Below, piece after piece: positions 1 to 8,541 of a stretch of DNA of 40,967 nt. The notes beneath the pieces are model-generated. The model was not told the DNA's origin, ran no database searches, and was given only the letters and a program-made list of their open reading frames with translations. Source of the stretch: Synergistaceae bacterium (GTDB taxonomy: Bacteria > Synergistota > Synergistia > Synergistales > Aminobacteriaceae); assembly GCA_017445405.1 (NCBI GenBank), contig JAFSUD010000001.1, forward strand, positions 1-40,967, given 5' to 3'. The translations under genes were made by a program, and so were the position numbers. Positions within the stretch are counted from its first letter, which is position 1; every line of letters starts with the position of its first letter.

Positions 1-72
1 GAGAACGGAGATGCACGGCTAGTTGTGGAACGTCAAAGCATGGAGGAGCTAATACGCGGACAGTATCTCTAA
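1..72 (+). CDS. lysA: Diaminopimelate decarboxylase, C-terminal end (partial)
   Basis: Frame 1 is open from the window edge to a TAA at 70-72 and encodes 23 residues ending ERQSMEELIRGQYL. On its own this is too short to name. The neighbouring duplicate (75-320) carries a longer stretch typical of the C-terminal beta-barrel of PLP-dependent DapDC-type decarboxylases (LKAGDI, then AY.FSM..SYN...RP), and the two tails are clearly homologous. LysA makes L-lysine from meso-diaminopimelate in the cytoplasm. A related decarboxylase (ornithine/arginine or carboxynorspermidine) cannot be excluded because the catalytic N-terminal barrel lies outside the window. Confidence 0.6.
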   Translation, partial: ENGDARLVVERQSMEELIRGQYL

Positions 73-329
73 TCTTGATTCACAGGTGCGCAGTGAGTAT
101 TAACGATACTGATGCAGAGTCTCATGGTCGTACAGCACGCCGAAGCCTCAAGGCCGGAGACATCATCGCCCTCTGCAACTCAGTCGCATACACCTTCAGC
201 ATGGCGGGCAGCTATAACTGCCTCCTGAGACCTGCAGTCGTCTTCGTTGAGAACGGTGAAGCAAAATTAGCTGCCGAGCGTCAGAGCTTTGATGACCTCA
301 TACGCGGACAGTATCTCTAATCTTGATTC
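52..329 (+). repeat. Direct repeat around lysA-like gene ends (offset 248)
   Basis: Thirty bases at 52-81 recur exactly at 300-329, spanning the last codons, the stop codon and the first bases of the intergenic region. Bases further 5' (1-51 against 249-299) are homologous at protein level but diverged in DNA. The sequences just downstream of both stops also look weakly related. Confidence 0.8.
75..320 (+). pseudogene. Duplicated 3' end of the lysA-like decarboxylase gene, with a foreign head
   Basis: This 81-codon reading frame starts at a TTG two bases after the stop of the preceding copy. Its first 13 or so residues have no resemblance to decarboxylases. From about residue 18 it reads as a DapDC C-terminus, including SLKAGDIIALCNSVAYTF and MAGSYN. 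It lacks the PLP lysine and all of the TIM barrel, so it cannot be an enzyme. The last 30 bases of the duplicated unit (300-329) are identical to 52-81, while the preceding 50 bases are strongly diverged. That contrast suggests recombination or gene conversion at the very end. Whether it is translated is unknown. A good SD is not visible before the TTG. Confidence 0.65.
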
Positions 330-389
330 GTGAACGCACCGATATTAGCTCGTAAGGAGTATATTTTCAGAACAGGAGGTTAATTTGTT

Positions 390-3300
390 ATGGCATCTAT
401 GAGCATCTCAGGTGTAGTTTCAGGCATGGACTGGGAGAGCATGATCGACGAGATCATCACAGCCGCGGCCAAGCCCGCCCAAGTCCAGGTGAGCAAACGC
501 ACCAACCTGCAGAACAAGAAATCACTCTTTGAGGAAATGAAGGTCATGATGCAGTCCATACAGACATCTATGACTTCTCTTAAGCTGCCTTCTACCTACA
601 AAGCTAAGGCCGTTGACATTGAACGCGTCGATAATTCAGGCTCGTACAAAGGCGTGCTCAATGCTACCGTCAATGCTGATGCTGCAGTTAATGTTTATGA
701 TATTACCGTCCAGCAGTTAGCCGCAGCCCAGACGAACAGGTCAAAGCAGATAACAGGCTCAACAATAGCCTCAACTCTCTTGAACGGAGGAGTGAGCGGA
801 AAAGAGAGCAAGATGTACATCACTGCAGGAGGCCAGAAAATAGGTATAGATGTCTACTCAACCGACAGCCTGCAGTCCCTCAAATCCAGAATAAACACCA
901 CAATCAAGACACTTGATAACCCTTTGGATCTCACGGCCTCAGTGGTAGATAACCGCCTTATCATCAAGAGCGACAATACAGGACTGGGCACTAAGACAGT
1001 TGAAGGCACGGTGAGGGGAGGCTACAACTCTAACGGATTATCGAGCCTCAAAGGATTAATCACGAACGCAGACAGCGATGCAACGATAGATATTGCAGTC
1101 TCTGACGACGACCTCGACAGACTCACCGTCCGGAGCGGGAGCACGACCTACACCCGCGGTGAAGATTACGACGTGGTGAACGGCACAGAGATTCGCTGGA
1201 GGCAGTACGACGAGTCGACTCACGTAGCAATCGGGGACTCTGTGAACGTCAAGTACACGATGGCAGCAGGCGATGTTTACACAGCGACCGGAACTTACGG
1301 CTCAAGCGAGGCAGAAATCACCGGCTTCACGATGAAGGACAACGGGACTCTTGCGGACAGATTGAGCATCACCGACGCTTACGGGAAAACTTACACATAC
1401 GGCGAGGACTTCACCATCACTGACGGCAAAGTAGAGTGGCTCAAGACCGAGACAGTCTCCGGAATCCCCAAGACCTACACAGTGAGCCTGAAGAAGACCG
1501 AGACGACAGAGGCCGAGATTACCGGGGCAAGGTCAAGCACATCATCAGTTGACGACGCTATTTCCAGTGAAGATTTCGCAGAGATTGAGGCAGTCTATAA
1601 GGAGAAGTACAGCGCATCTATTCCTACGCTGACTATTGCAGACTCTAACGGCGTGCTCAGGACATACCTTGACCCAAAAGATTCATCACTCTTCACCATG
1701 AAATCCGGAGATGAAGAATACGAATACGGCAGGGATTACGTTATCCGAGTGAACGACAAGGGAGACGGCTACGTATTTTCGTGGCTTGTTACCGGCGACA
1801 AGGGGACAGACGGCGTAGACATCAAGGACGCAAATATCGAGGTCTCTACGTACACCGCTAAAAAGGGTATAAGCACTCTCGGCTGGAAAGAAGCTCCGTC
1901 GGCAGGGGATTACACCTTCACGTTCACTGACGAGAGCACGACTACGTATTCCAAAGAACTTAAGTCATCATCTGCTAGCAATAACTTGGGCACTGAGCTG
2001 GGAGTTACTCTAACCAGTGATGACATCGACAACATTGAGATAACGAGCGGGAGCATCACCTACACGAGAGGCACAGAAGGCACAGATTACACCGTCGACT
2101 CTGAAGGCAATATCACATGGGCGGACGATACCGAAGCAGATTACGCTATTGATTCGAGCGGCAATATCACATGGCGTTACACGGAGATAGCCAAGCCTGC
2201 AGAAGATGCTACCTACACAGTGAGCTATTCGGGAACAGCCACGTACTATTCTCAGGACATTGACATAAAAGCGACGACGGATGCGGCCCGTGCAGTCAGA
2301 ATCACTCTCGACGACGGCGACCTCATGTCTTACGCAGAAGCAAGCGCAGCAGCTTCCCCTGAGGACGCATTCACCATCAAGGACAGCGAGGGCAACACAT
2401 ACACTTACGGAACGGACTTCACGTTTGCCCAGAGTACGGAGACGAACACTGCAGGTGAAAATATTATGTCTGTGGTGTGGGATTCCGGAGTTACTCTTCC
2501 TGATGAGGGCAGCTACAAAGTCTACTACACAGGCACGCGCTCGGGCACAAGCGGACAAATCACGCTCAGTTCGACGCTCGCAAATCCCGTAGTCTATGAT
2601 TCGGAGGCCGTAACATACTCTTCTGACAGCACGGCATCTCAGGCAGCAAAAATCACTATCGCTGATGATGACCTCATGTCTTACGATGAGGCATACGCTA
2701 TTGCAACGGCGGACTCTTCGGCTTTCTACATAACTGACAGCAAGGGCACCCGGTACACTTACGGGACGCATTTCAGCTTTGCCCAGAGCACTACAGAGAA
2801 GAACACTGCCAATGAAGCCATCATGGAAGTGATATGGCTCGACGACGAACTCCACCCGTCTGAAGGCGCGTCATACACGGTGCATTACTCGGACGACAGC
2901 GTGAGCAAGAATCTCACCCTCAACAGCGATTTTTCCGTCTACAGCCTCTCGAAGACGAGCGCACTCCCGGACGACGCGAGCATCACCATCACTGACAGCA
3001 GCGGCAAGAGCTACACCTACGGCGATGAGTTCACGTTAGAGTCCGACGGCTCGATTCACTGGTACGCAGACGACAGCCTCGAGCACCCGTCAGGAAGCTA
3101 CACGCTAACTTACGAGGCATACACCGCACTTGAGGCAGACAGCAGCGCACTATCTATCGACTCCGGTGACTCGACAAAGATAAACATCTCTGATTTCTCG
3201 GGAGTGAAGCTGACTTATGCAAACCTTCTCTCTGACCTCAAGCTAACTAAAGGCTCTAAGGAAGAGGATGATGATTTCGATGACAGAGTCCAAGAGGCAT

Positions 3301-5366
3301 TTGCTGATGTGTTCACTCTTTCTGACGGCACGACAACTTACGAATACGGCACAGACTACGAAATTATCGGGTCAACAGTTGATGCGAACGACAAGGACGC
3401 TGTATCTATGCCCGTGATTAACTGGCTCGGCACGACTCCTCCAACAGATTTATCATCCTTCACTCTCACCTACACGGGACGAGGCAAAGATGGCGGCGAA
3501 ATCGTCAGCACCACAGTTACACGTTCGGCCGTTGATGCGGTCGTCGGCAGGACTGACAGCGAGGGCAACAGCACCAGCCCTACATATTCATTGCTGAGTT
3601 CAGGAACTACGACAATAACTCAGGGAGCGAAGACCTTCTACGAGCACATAGACTTCACGATCGAGGAAGGCTCTAACGGCATGGCAAACATAAGCTGGAT
3701 TCCGGACTCTGAAGGCGGCTATGAATGGTATTACCCTGCGAGCGGAACTTCCTACACTGTCAATCACACTGACAAGGACGGCAACGAGACCACATTTTCC
3801 GGCTACAGGTCTAACATGTCTTCCCTGAGAATGTCCGACTTGGGCATGACGACAGGAAACGGCTCGCTCTCTGTTCAGTACGGAGACGGCATAAGTTACA
3901 GCCTCGATGCTGACTATTCGGACTTCAATGAAGAGGACGAGGACGGAAATACTATTACATACACAGCCAACGACGCAATCAGAAAAGCATACGCCTTCAC
4001 TGTTGACAAGACTTCTCTGTACTCTGAGAGCGGAAATGTTGACGGGTACTATTTCAACTGGTATTCAGGCACAAAGACGACGAGATCAAACATGCCCTCA
4101 TACGGCGACGAGATAAGCGTAGAGTATGAATACGATGCTAACTCTTTCAGCCTCAGCGACAACGGAGACGGTCTGCTCGACGCACTCGGCCTTACTGACG
4201 AGGAGAACATCACTGAAGCCCACAACGCAATAATTCTTCTTGACGGCAACGAAATCCAGCGGGACAGCAACGACATCGGCGAGGCATACGGCAATGAGAT
4301 AAGCACCCTCAAGGGAGTAACCCTGAACCTCAAGGGACTCGGAGAAGTCAGCCTAGACGTTTACCATGATGCAGAGAAGGCTATTGAGGCGATCACGACT
4401 TTCAAGGACAGCTACAATGACCTCATGACATGGATGAACACGCGCATGACCGAGAGCCAGGTAGACAAGGACACCGCAGCGACAATAGACAGCGACGACT
4501 TCAGGATGAGGTGGGGGCTTCTTCACGGAAATGCGATACTGCGTCAGAGTAAAAGCTCAATGCGCAGTCTGACGGCCCAGAGCTTCAACTACAGCTTCAC
4601 GCAGAGAGACAGCAACGAGGAAGTTTACGGTACGATGGCGAATAACGGCCTCCGGAACAATGCAACGCTAAGGCTGAGGGTGAGCGGAGTATATTCTGAC
4701 ATCACGATACTGCCGACTGACACACTGCAGGATATTGTGGACAGGATAAATGACAGCACTAATCCCGAGATGCGGAACATGTATTACGGGACGGACGGCC
4801 GGCTTCTGGATCAGGGAAGGGTGAGGGCATCTATCAGTGATGATAAGCTCGTCATCTCATCGACTGATAACAACGCAATCACCATGTCGGGAACGTCCGC
4901 GATGAATGCGCTGAAGATGAACTACACCTACACGGGACTCTTCCAGCTTGGCTTGGCGACGACGAGCACGGATTACGGCAAGTCCGGAGAGCTGGATTTT
5001 GACGAGAGCAAGTTCATGGAGGCACTCGAGGAGAATGCTGACGAGACTCAGGAATTAATGCTCATGTATGCTAACGAGATGGATTCGTGGCTGAAGAGTA
5101 TGCTTAACAGTTCGGCGAGCGGAGCAACGAAAGGCACGCTTTCCCGGCAGATAGACGACATCCAGACTCAGATTGACAGCATAGATGAGTACTTGGAGAA
5201 GTATCAGGACAGGCTCGACCGTCAGGAAGAATCCCTGCGTACAAGGTTTGCAGCTGCGGAACAGAGCATCTCTAAACTTTCACAGCAGGCAAGCTCAATT
5301 GCGGCAATCCTGAATCAGCTCAACGGCTATAACTCGAGCAGCAACAGCAGTTCTTCAAGCTCATAG
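390..5366 (+). CDS. fliD: Flagellar hook-associated protein 2 (filament cap), giant form
   Basis: FliD caps the growing flagellar filament and helps fold exported flagellin. The N-terminal 105 or so residues match the FliD N domain (SISGVVSGMDWESMIDEII, then a coiled region). The C-terminal 330 residues match the FliD C domain (LKGLGEVSLDVYHDAEKA; GELDFDESKFMEALEEN; a final heptad-rich helix DRLDRQEESLRTRFAAAEQ). Between residues about 240 and 1290 lies a long insertion made of roughly ten diverged modules of about 50-100 residues. Each carries a core like (I)TDS.GK.YTYG.DFT....G.I.W...GSYT..Y. Usual FliD length is about 400-700 residues, so 1658 is extreme. It ends in a serine/asparagine-rich tail. 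An AGGAGGT stands 11 bases before the ATG. No other flagellar genes are in the window. A large antisense frame over it (2010-2855) is a shadow. Confidence 0.93.
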   Translation: MASMSISGVVSGMDWESMIDEIITAAAKPAQVQVSKRTNLQNKKSLFEEMKVMMQSIQTSMTSLKLPSTYKAKAVDIERVDNSGSYKGVLNATVNADAAVNVYDITVQQLAAAQTNRSKQITGSTIASTLLNGGVSGKESKMYITAGGQKIGIDVYSTDSLQSLKSRINTTIKTLDNPLDLTASVVDNRLIIKSDNTGLGTKTVEGTVRGGYNSNGLSSLKGLITNADSDATIDIAVSDDDLDRLTVRSGSTTYTRGEDYDVVNGTEIRWRQYDESTHVAIGDSVNVKYTMAAGDVYTATGTYGSSEAEITGFTMKDNGTLADRLSITDAYGKTYTYGEDFTITDGKVEWLKTETVSGIPKTYTVSLKKTETTEAEITGARSSTSSVDDAISSEDFAEIEAVYKEKYSASIPTLTIADSNGVLRTYLDPKDSSLFTMKSGDEEYEYGRDYVIRVNDKGDGYVFSWLVTGDKGTDGVDIKDANIEVSTYTAKKGISTLGWKEAPSAGDYTFTFTDESTTTYSKELKSSSASNNLGTELGVTLTSDDIDNIEITSGSITYTRGTEGTDYTVDSEGNITWADDTEADYAIDSSGNITWRYTEIAKPAEDATYTVSYSGTATYYSQDIDIKATTDAARAVRITLDDGDLMSYAEASAAASPEDAFTIKDSEGNTYTYGTDFTFAQSTETNTAGENIMSVVWDSGVTLPDEGSYKVYYTGTRSGTSGQITLSSTLANPVVYDSEAVTYSSDSTASQAAKITIADDDLMSYDEAYAIATADSSAFYITDSKGTRYTYGTHFSFAQSTTEKNTANEAIMEVIWLDDELHPSEGASYTVHYSDDSVSKNLTLNSDFSVYSLSKTSALPDDASITITDSSGKSYTYGDEFTLESDGSIHWYADDSLEHPSGSYTLTYEAYTALEADSSALSIDSGDSTKINISDFSGVKLTYANLLSDLKLTKGSKEEDDDFDDRVQEAFADVFTLSDGTTTYEYGTDYEIIGSTVDANDKDAVSMPVINWLGTTPPTDLSSFTLTYTGRGKDGGEIVSTTVTRSAVDAVVGRTDSEGNSTSPTYSLLSSGTTTITQGAKTFYEHIDFTIEEGSNGMANISWIPDSEGGYEWYYPASGTSYTVNHTDKDGNETTFSGYRSNMSSLRMSDLGMTTGNGSLSVQYGDGISYSLDADYSDFNEEDEDGNTITYTANDAIRKAYAFTVDKTSLYSESGNVDGYYFNWYSGTKTTRSNMPSYGDEISVEYEYDANSFSLSDNGDGLLDALGLTDEENITEAHNAIILLDGNEIQRDSNDIGEAYGNEISTLKGVTLNLKGLGEVSLDVYHDAEKAIEAITTFKDSYNDLMTWMNTRMTESQVDKDTAATIDSDDFRMRWGLLHGNAILRQSKSSMRSLTAQSFNYSFTQRDSNEEVYGTMANNGLRNNATLRLRVSGVYSDITILPTDTLQDIVDRINDSTNPEMRNMYYGTDGRLLDQGRVRASISDDKLVISSTDNNAITMSGTSAMNALKMNYTYTGLFQLGLATTSTDYGKSGELDFDESKFMEALEENADETQELMLMYANEMDSWLKSMLNSSASGATKGTLSRQIDDIQTQIDSIDEYLEKYQDRLDRQEESLRTRFAAAEQSISKLSQQASSIAAILNQLNGYNSSSNSSSSSS
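1111..4160 (+). repeat. Array of about ten beta-rich modules inside FliD
   Basis: Modules begin near bases 1111, 1350, 1620, 2020, 2290, 2644, 2970, 3205, 3580 and 3990. The recurring core is T/S-hydrophobic-T-D/S-S-x-G-x-x-Y-T-Y/R-G-x-D-F/Y, then a short gap, then I/V-x-W, then a G-S-Y-T-V/L-x-Y strand. Modules starting at 2290 and 2644 are the closest pair, sharing DLMSY.EA and TF/SFAQST with similar spacing. The modules resemble Ig- or beta-sandwich-like repeats by pattern only. Confidence 0.75.
2085..2192 (+). repeat. 54-base in-frame tandem duplication within fliD
   Basis: Two adjacent 54-base units (2085-2138 and 2139-2192) encode DYTVDSEGNITW followed by six residues, and DYAIDSSGNITW followed by six residues. 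The 15 bases coding for GNITW are identical in both (2106-2120 and 2160-2174). This duplicates half a module and keeps the frame. Confidence 0.8.
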
Positions 5367-5382
5367 ACATAGCATTAATCAC

Positions 5383-5418
5383 GGCAGGCCTTGCGAAATA
5401 TGCGGGGTCTGCTTTTTT
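5383..5418 (+). terminator. Intrinsic terminator after fliD
   Basis: GGCAGGCCTTGC (5383-5394) can pair with GCGGGGTCTGC (5402-5412) through Watson-Crick and G-U pairs. A run of six T follows at 5413-5418. Confidence 0.75.
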
Positions 5419-5429
5419 GTGCGCATGTC

Positions 5430-5438
5430 TGGTAAAAT
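5430..5438 (+). promoter_or_regulatory. Extended -10 promoter for the antiporter gene
   Basis: TGGTAAAAT matches an extended -10 (TGnTATAAT), placed just after the fliD terminator and 43 bases before the chosen start codon. No convincing -35 box is present at 16-18 bases. Confidence 0.45.
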
Positions 5439-5481
5439 TATCGCCATTACATAAATTTTCAGGGAAGTGAATTTATTCATC

Positions 5482-6945
5482 ATGACAGCTTTAATCAAGT
5501 TAAGCCCTGTCCTCGTGCTGGGTATACTGATGAACGGCTCGGTAGGTTTCGGTCTTGATATACTTCTTGCAGCTCCGTTGTCCCTCATTTACGCGCTGAT
5601 AATCGGCATCATCTTCGGCCGCGTCAAGTTCAATGACCTCATGGATTCCGCATTGGACAGCATGAAGCAGATAGTGTTAGTCTTCCTTATTCTCCAGCTT
5701 GCTTATGCAGTCGCAACGTGTTTCATGGAGACAGGAGTCGCCGCATCAATCATCAACATGGCCTTATCTCTCGGACTGACGGCCAAGCTCGTAGCAATGA
5801 CCTCATTGCTCGTAACAGCAATTCTCTCAATCGCGACGGGCACATCATGGGGAACATTTGCGGCATGTGCACCGATATTCCTGTGGCTCAATCACATAGT
5901 CGGCGGCTCGAACGTCCTCACTATTGCGGCAATAGCTGGTGGCTCATGCTTTGGAGACAACATAGGCCTCATCTCAGATACTACGGTCGTAAGCTCATCA
6001 CTTCAGGGCGTGCAGATAACTGACAGAGTGAGGCATCAGGGCGTGTGGTCGTTCCTGTGCCTTGTTGCAGGAGCGGCAGTGTTCTACTACGCGGCTGTGA
6101 GCATGGGACTTCCTGACACAGTAGGCAATCCCAACGAAGCAATAGCCCAGATTCCCCAGTCAGTGTGGGACGCGCTTAACGAGAAGAGACCCGCAGCAGT
6201 TACCCTTCTGAATCAAGTGAAGGCCGGAGTGCCTTACTACATGGTCATTCCGTTAATCGCTGTGCTTGTCTTGGCCGGAGCAGGAGTAAACACTCTCGTG
6301 TGCCTCACTACGGGAATAGTCGGCTCGCTGATTTGCGGGTACTTTGCGGGAACAGTTACGGGACTGGGCAAGTTCCTCGAGATGGTGCAGTCGAGCTTTG
6401 CAGATGCGGGAAGCTGGGTTATCGTGATGATGCTGTGGATTGCTGCCTTCGGAGGAGTGATGCGGAGGATGGATGCTTTCGGAGCGATAGCTAATCTTGT
6501 CATGAAGTGTGCTCACAGTGTAAAGCAGCTCATGTTTGCTAACGGGCTGTTATGCCTTGTCGGGAATGCTGCACTAGCTGACGAGATGGCTCAGATAGTT
6601 ACTATAAGCCCCATCATCAAGGACTTGACGGAGCGCAACGTGAAGGGCAGTCCCAAAGCAATGTACAAACTTGCCCTGAGAAATGCTACCTTTGCGGACG
6701 CTATGGGAGTGTTCGGCTCGCAGCTAATCCCTTGGCATGTGTATTTAGCTTTCTTTGTGGGAATAGTTTACGCGGTCTATCCTATGGCTGAGGGCGTGAT
6801 AAGCATCACAGATATTATCCTTCACAATTATCTTGCGTGGATTGCGGTGCTGTCTATGCTCCTGCTTACACTTACGGGGCTTGACAGGTACATTCCGCTG
6901 TTCGGACTTCCTAGAGAGCCTGAAGTGGAATTAGTGAAAGAGTAA
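5482..6945 (+). CDS. Na+/H+ antiporter, NhaC family
   Basis: Predicted polytopic inner-membrane protein (about 11-12 hydrophobic segments) of 487 residues. The stretch SCFGDNIGLISDTTV is the ion-antiporter signature of the NhaC/IT superfamily. A second related region (LVGNAALADEMAQIVTISP) lies in the C-terminal half, as expected for the inverted-repeat fold. It likely exchanges Na+ for protons, or carries a small organic ion such as malate/lactate in exchange, as some NhaC relatives do. I chose the ATG at 5482 because GGAAGTGA (5463-5470), a near-perfect SD, stands 11 bases upstream. The in-frame GTG at 5467 overlaps that SD and would lack its own. The gene is flanked by its own terminator and promoter, so it is probably monocistronic. 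Confidence 0.82.
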   Translation: MTALIKLSPVLVLGILMNGSVGFGLDILLAAPLSLIYALIIGIIFGRVKFNDLMDSALDSMKQIVLVFLILQLAYAVATCFMETGVAASIINMALSLGLTAKLVAMTSLLVTAILSIATGTSWGTFAACAPIFLWLNHIVGGSNVLTIAAIAGGSCFGDNIGLISDTTVVSSSLQGVQITDRVRHQGVWSFLCLVAGAAVFYYAAVSMGLPDTVGNPNEAIAQIPQSVWDALNEKRPAAVTLLNQVKAGVPYYMVIPLIAVLVLAGAGVNTLVCLTTGIVGSLICGYFAGTVTGLGKFLEMVQSSFADAGSWVIVMMLWIAAFGGVMRRMDAFGAIANLVMKCAHSVKQLMFANGLLCLVGNAALADEMAQIVTISPIIKDLTERNVKGSPKAMYKLALRNATFADAMGVFGSQLIPWHVYLAFFVGIVYAVYPMAEGVISITDIILHNYLAWIAVLSMLLLTLTGLDRYIPLFGLPREPEVELVKE

Positions 6946-6969
6946 GCGATAATCTTTCACATATAGCAT

Positions 6970-6975
6970 TATAAT
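6970..6975 (+). promoter_or_regulatory. Possible -10 box ahead of trpF
   Basis: An exact TATAAT is found here without a recognisable -35 box. If used, transcription would begin at the foot of the hairpin at 6979-7015, making that hairpin a leader attenuator of trpF rather than simply the terminator of the antiporter gene. Confidence 0.3.
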
Positions 6976-6978
6976 TTC

Positions 6979-7015
6979 GGCAGTGCTTGAAAGATTGGGC
7001 ACTGCTTTTACTTTT
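6979..7015 (+). terminator. Intrinsic terminator between the antiporter gene and trpF
   Basis: GGCAGTGC (6979-6986) pairs with GCACTGC (6999-7005), followed by TTTTACTTTTT. It sits 22 bases ahead of the trpF start codon. Confidence 0.75.
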
Positions 7016-7036
7016 TCTCAGAAGGTGTGTGAATGA

Positions 7037-7651
7037 ATGGCAAAGGTCAAGATATGCGGAATATCCCACGAGGCCGAGATAAACATAATGAATGAACTGA
7101 AGCCCGACTTCATAGGTTTTGCATTTTACGGCAAGAGCAGAAGGTTTATTGCTCCTGAACATGCAGCTTACCTGAGAGCAAAACTCCGTCCCGGAATTAA
7201 GGCGGTCGGCGTGTTCAAGAATGCCTCACTGGAGTCTGTGGCTATGAGTGCCGAGACTGCGAATCTGGACATGATACAGCTTCACGGCGACGAGACAGGA
7301 GAATATATAGCTGCCCTCCGCGAGTATGTCAGGTGTCCGATAATCCGGACGTTCAGAATTGCCAGCGCGATGGATGCCGACAGAGCAATGTATTCAACAG
7401 CGGACTACGTTATGCTTGACGGAGGAGAGGCCGGGAAGTCGTTCAACTGGTCGCTTATCGGCTCGAACAGAAGACGGCGGTTCTTCCTGAAGGGAGGACT
7501 CACTCCTGACAATGTAGATCAGGCACTCGAGATCTCGCCTGCACCATACGCGCTTGATGTGAGCACAGGAGTCGAGAGCAACCGGCTGAAGGACTACCGC
7601 AAAGTGATGAAGTTTCTGTTAGCTGTCCGTAATCACAAGGCCAAGAACTAG
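7037..7651 (+). CDS. trpF: Phosphoribosylanthranilate isomerase
   Basis: It converts N-(5'-phosphoribosyl)anthranilate to 1-(carboxyphenylamino)-1-deoxyribulose 5-phosphate in tryptophan synthesis. The 204 residues match the usual (beta/alpha)8 length. Visible motifs are the N-terminal VKICG with the general base C7, the FxxxSxR segment (FAFYGKSRRF), GVF (58-60), QLHG (81-84), MLDGGEAGKSFNW with the presumed general acid D128, a GGL phosphate loop and DVSTGVE near the end. AAGGTGTGTGA stands ahead of the ATG. No other trp gene is nearby. It shares a transcript with the transporter gene starting 4 bases after its stop. The gene is an orphan here, so a role in a broader sugar-isomerase reaction (PriA-like) is an untested alternative. 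Confidence 0.9.
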   Translation: MAKVKICGISHEAEINIMNELKPDFIGFAFYGKSRRFIAPEHAAYLRAKLRPGIKAVGVFKNASLESVAMSAETANLDMIQLHGDETGEYIAALREYVRCPIIRTFRIASAMDADRAMYSTADYVMLDGGEAGKSFNWSLIGSNRRRRFFLKGGLTPDNVDQALEISPAPYALDVSTGVESNRLKDYRKVMKFLLAVRNHKAKN

Positions 7652-7655
7652 AGCG

Positions 7656-8513
7656 ATGATATATATCTTCACTGCCGGGGTACTCTGGGGATTAATAGGT
7701 GTATTCGTCAATGAGCTTAATGCTGCCGGAGCGTCTGCACCGTTAATCTCCGCAATGAGAATGTCTTTCGCATGTCTTGCCGTGTCATTGTTCGCACTTA
7801 TCAGGCATGGCAGAAAAATAATCCTCACTGACATGAAAGCATTACTCTTCTGCGCATTGCTGGGCATAGTGTCTAACGGACTGTTCAACATTTTCTACAC
7901 GTCATCAATCAGAATTAACGGCATGGGTACAGCTTGTGTATTGATGTACACTGCACCGGTATTCACTGCTCTTGCTTCATGCGTAATCTTCCGCGAGAGC
8001 TTCACTTCCCGCAAGCTCGCAGCATTAGTGTTAAACATTCTGGGGTGCATCCTGACGGTAACAGGAGGCAGCTTCTCCCTGTCCGGAATCAACATCACAG
8101 GGATACTTGCGGGGATAGGTTCAGGCTTCTGCTACGGTATGGCTGCAGTGTTCGGACGATTGGCGGGCAACAGAACAAGCCCCGTAATCATGAGCGTGTA
8201 CAGCTACATATTTGCTGCTGCGTTCCTGTGCATATTCCTGAGACCTGACATTGCACCGGCCATGAATAACATGAAGATTCTGTGCTGGGGCTTTCTTTAC
8301 GGACTTATACCCACAGCAGGGGCGTATTTGGTGTATTATATCGGCTTGGGCAGAGTCAGGAATCTTAGCAGCGTACCTATATTTGCATCAGTAGAGCCGG
8401 TGATAGCAGTGATAATAGGCACACAGATTTACGGCGAGAAAATAGGCCTCATGAATTATGCGGGTATTGCAGTTGTGCTAATATCAATTATTATAATGGT
8501 GAAGTCAGAATAA
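7656..8513 (+). CDS. DMT superfamily transporter (EamA family)
   Basis: Predicted 10-helix inner-membrane protein of 285 residues built from two EamA repeats. The first runs from the start to about residue 135, the second from about 145 to the end with GxxxG-rich helices such as GILAGIGSGFCYGMAAVFG. Family members export amino acids, metabolites or drugs by proton antiport. The ATG follows the trpF stop by 4 bases, with no strong SD, which suggests translational coupling. Pairing with trpF might hint at an aromatic amino acid or anthranilate-related substrate, but this is context only. Confidence 0.85.
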   Translation: MIYIFTAGVLWGLIGVFVNELNAAGASAPLISAMRMSFACLAVSLFALIRHGRKIILTDMKALLFCALLGIVSNGLFNIFYTSSIRINGMGTACVLMYTAPVFTALASCVIFRESFTSRKLAALVLNILGCILTVTGGSFSLSGINITGILAGIGSGFCYGMAAVFGRLAGNRTSPVIMSVYSYIFAAAFLCIFLRPDIAPAMNNMKILCWGFLYGLIPTAGAYLVYYIGLGRVRNLSSVPIFASVEPVIAVIIGTQIYGEKIGLMNYAGIAVVLISIIIMVKSE

Positions 8514-8541
8514 CTAACACATATTACAGGAGATAATATTA

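Noticed and set aside
2010..2855. 281-residue antisense open frame within fliD
   Set aside because: It arises from the biased codons of the repeat region on the opposite strand. It is rich in Arg, Cys and Val, with no family pattern or SD.
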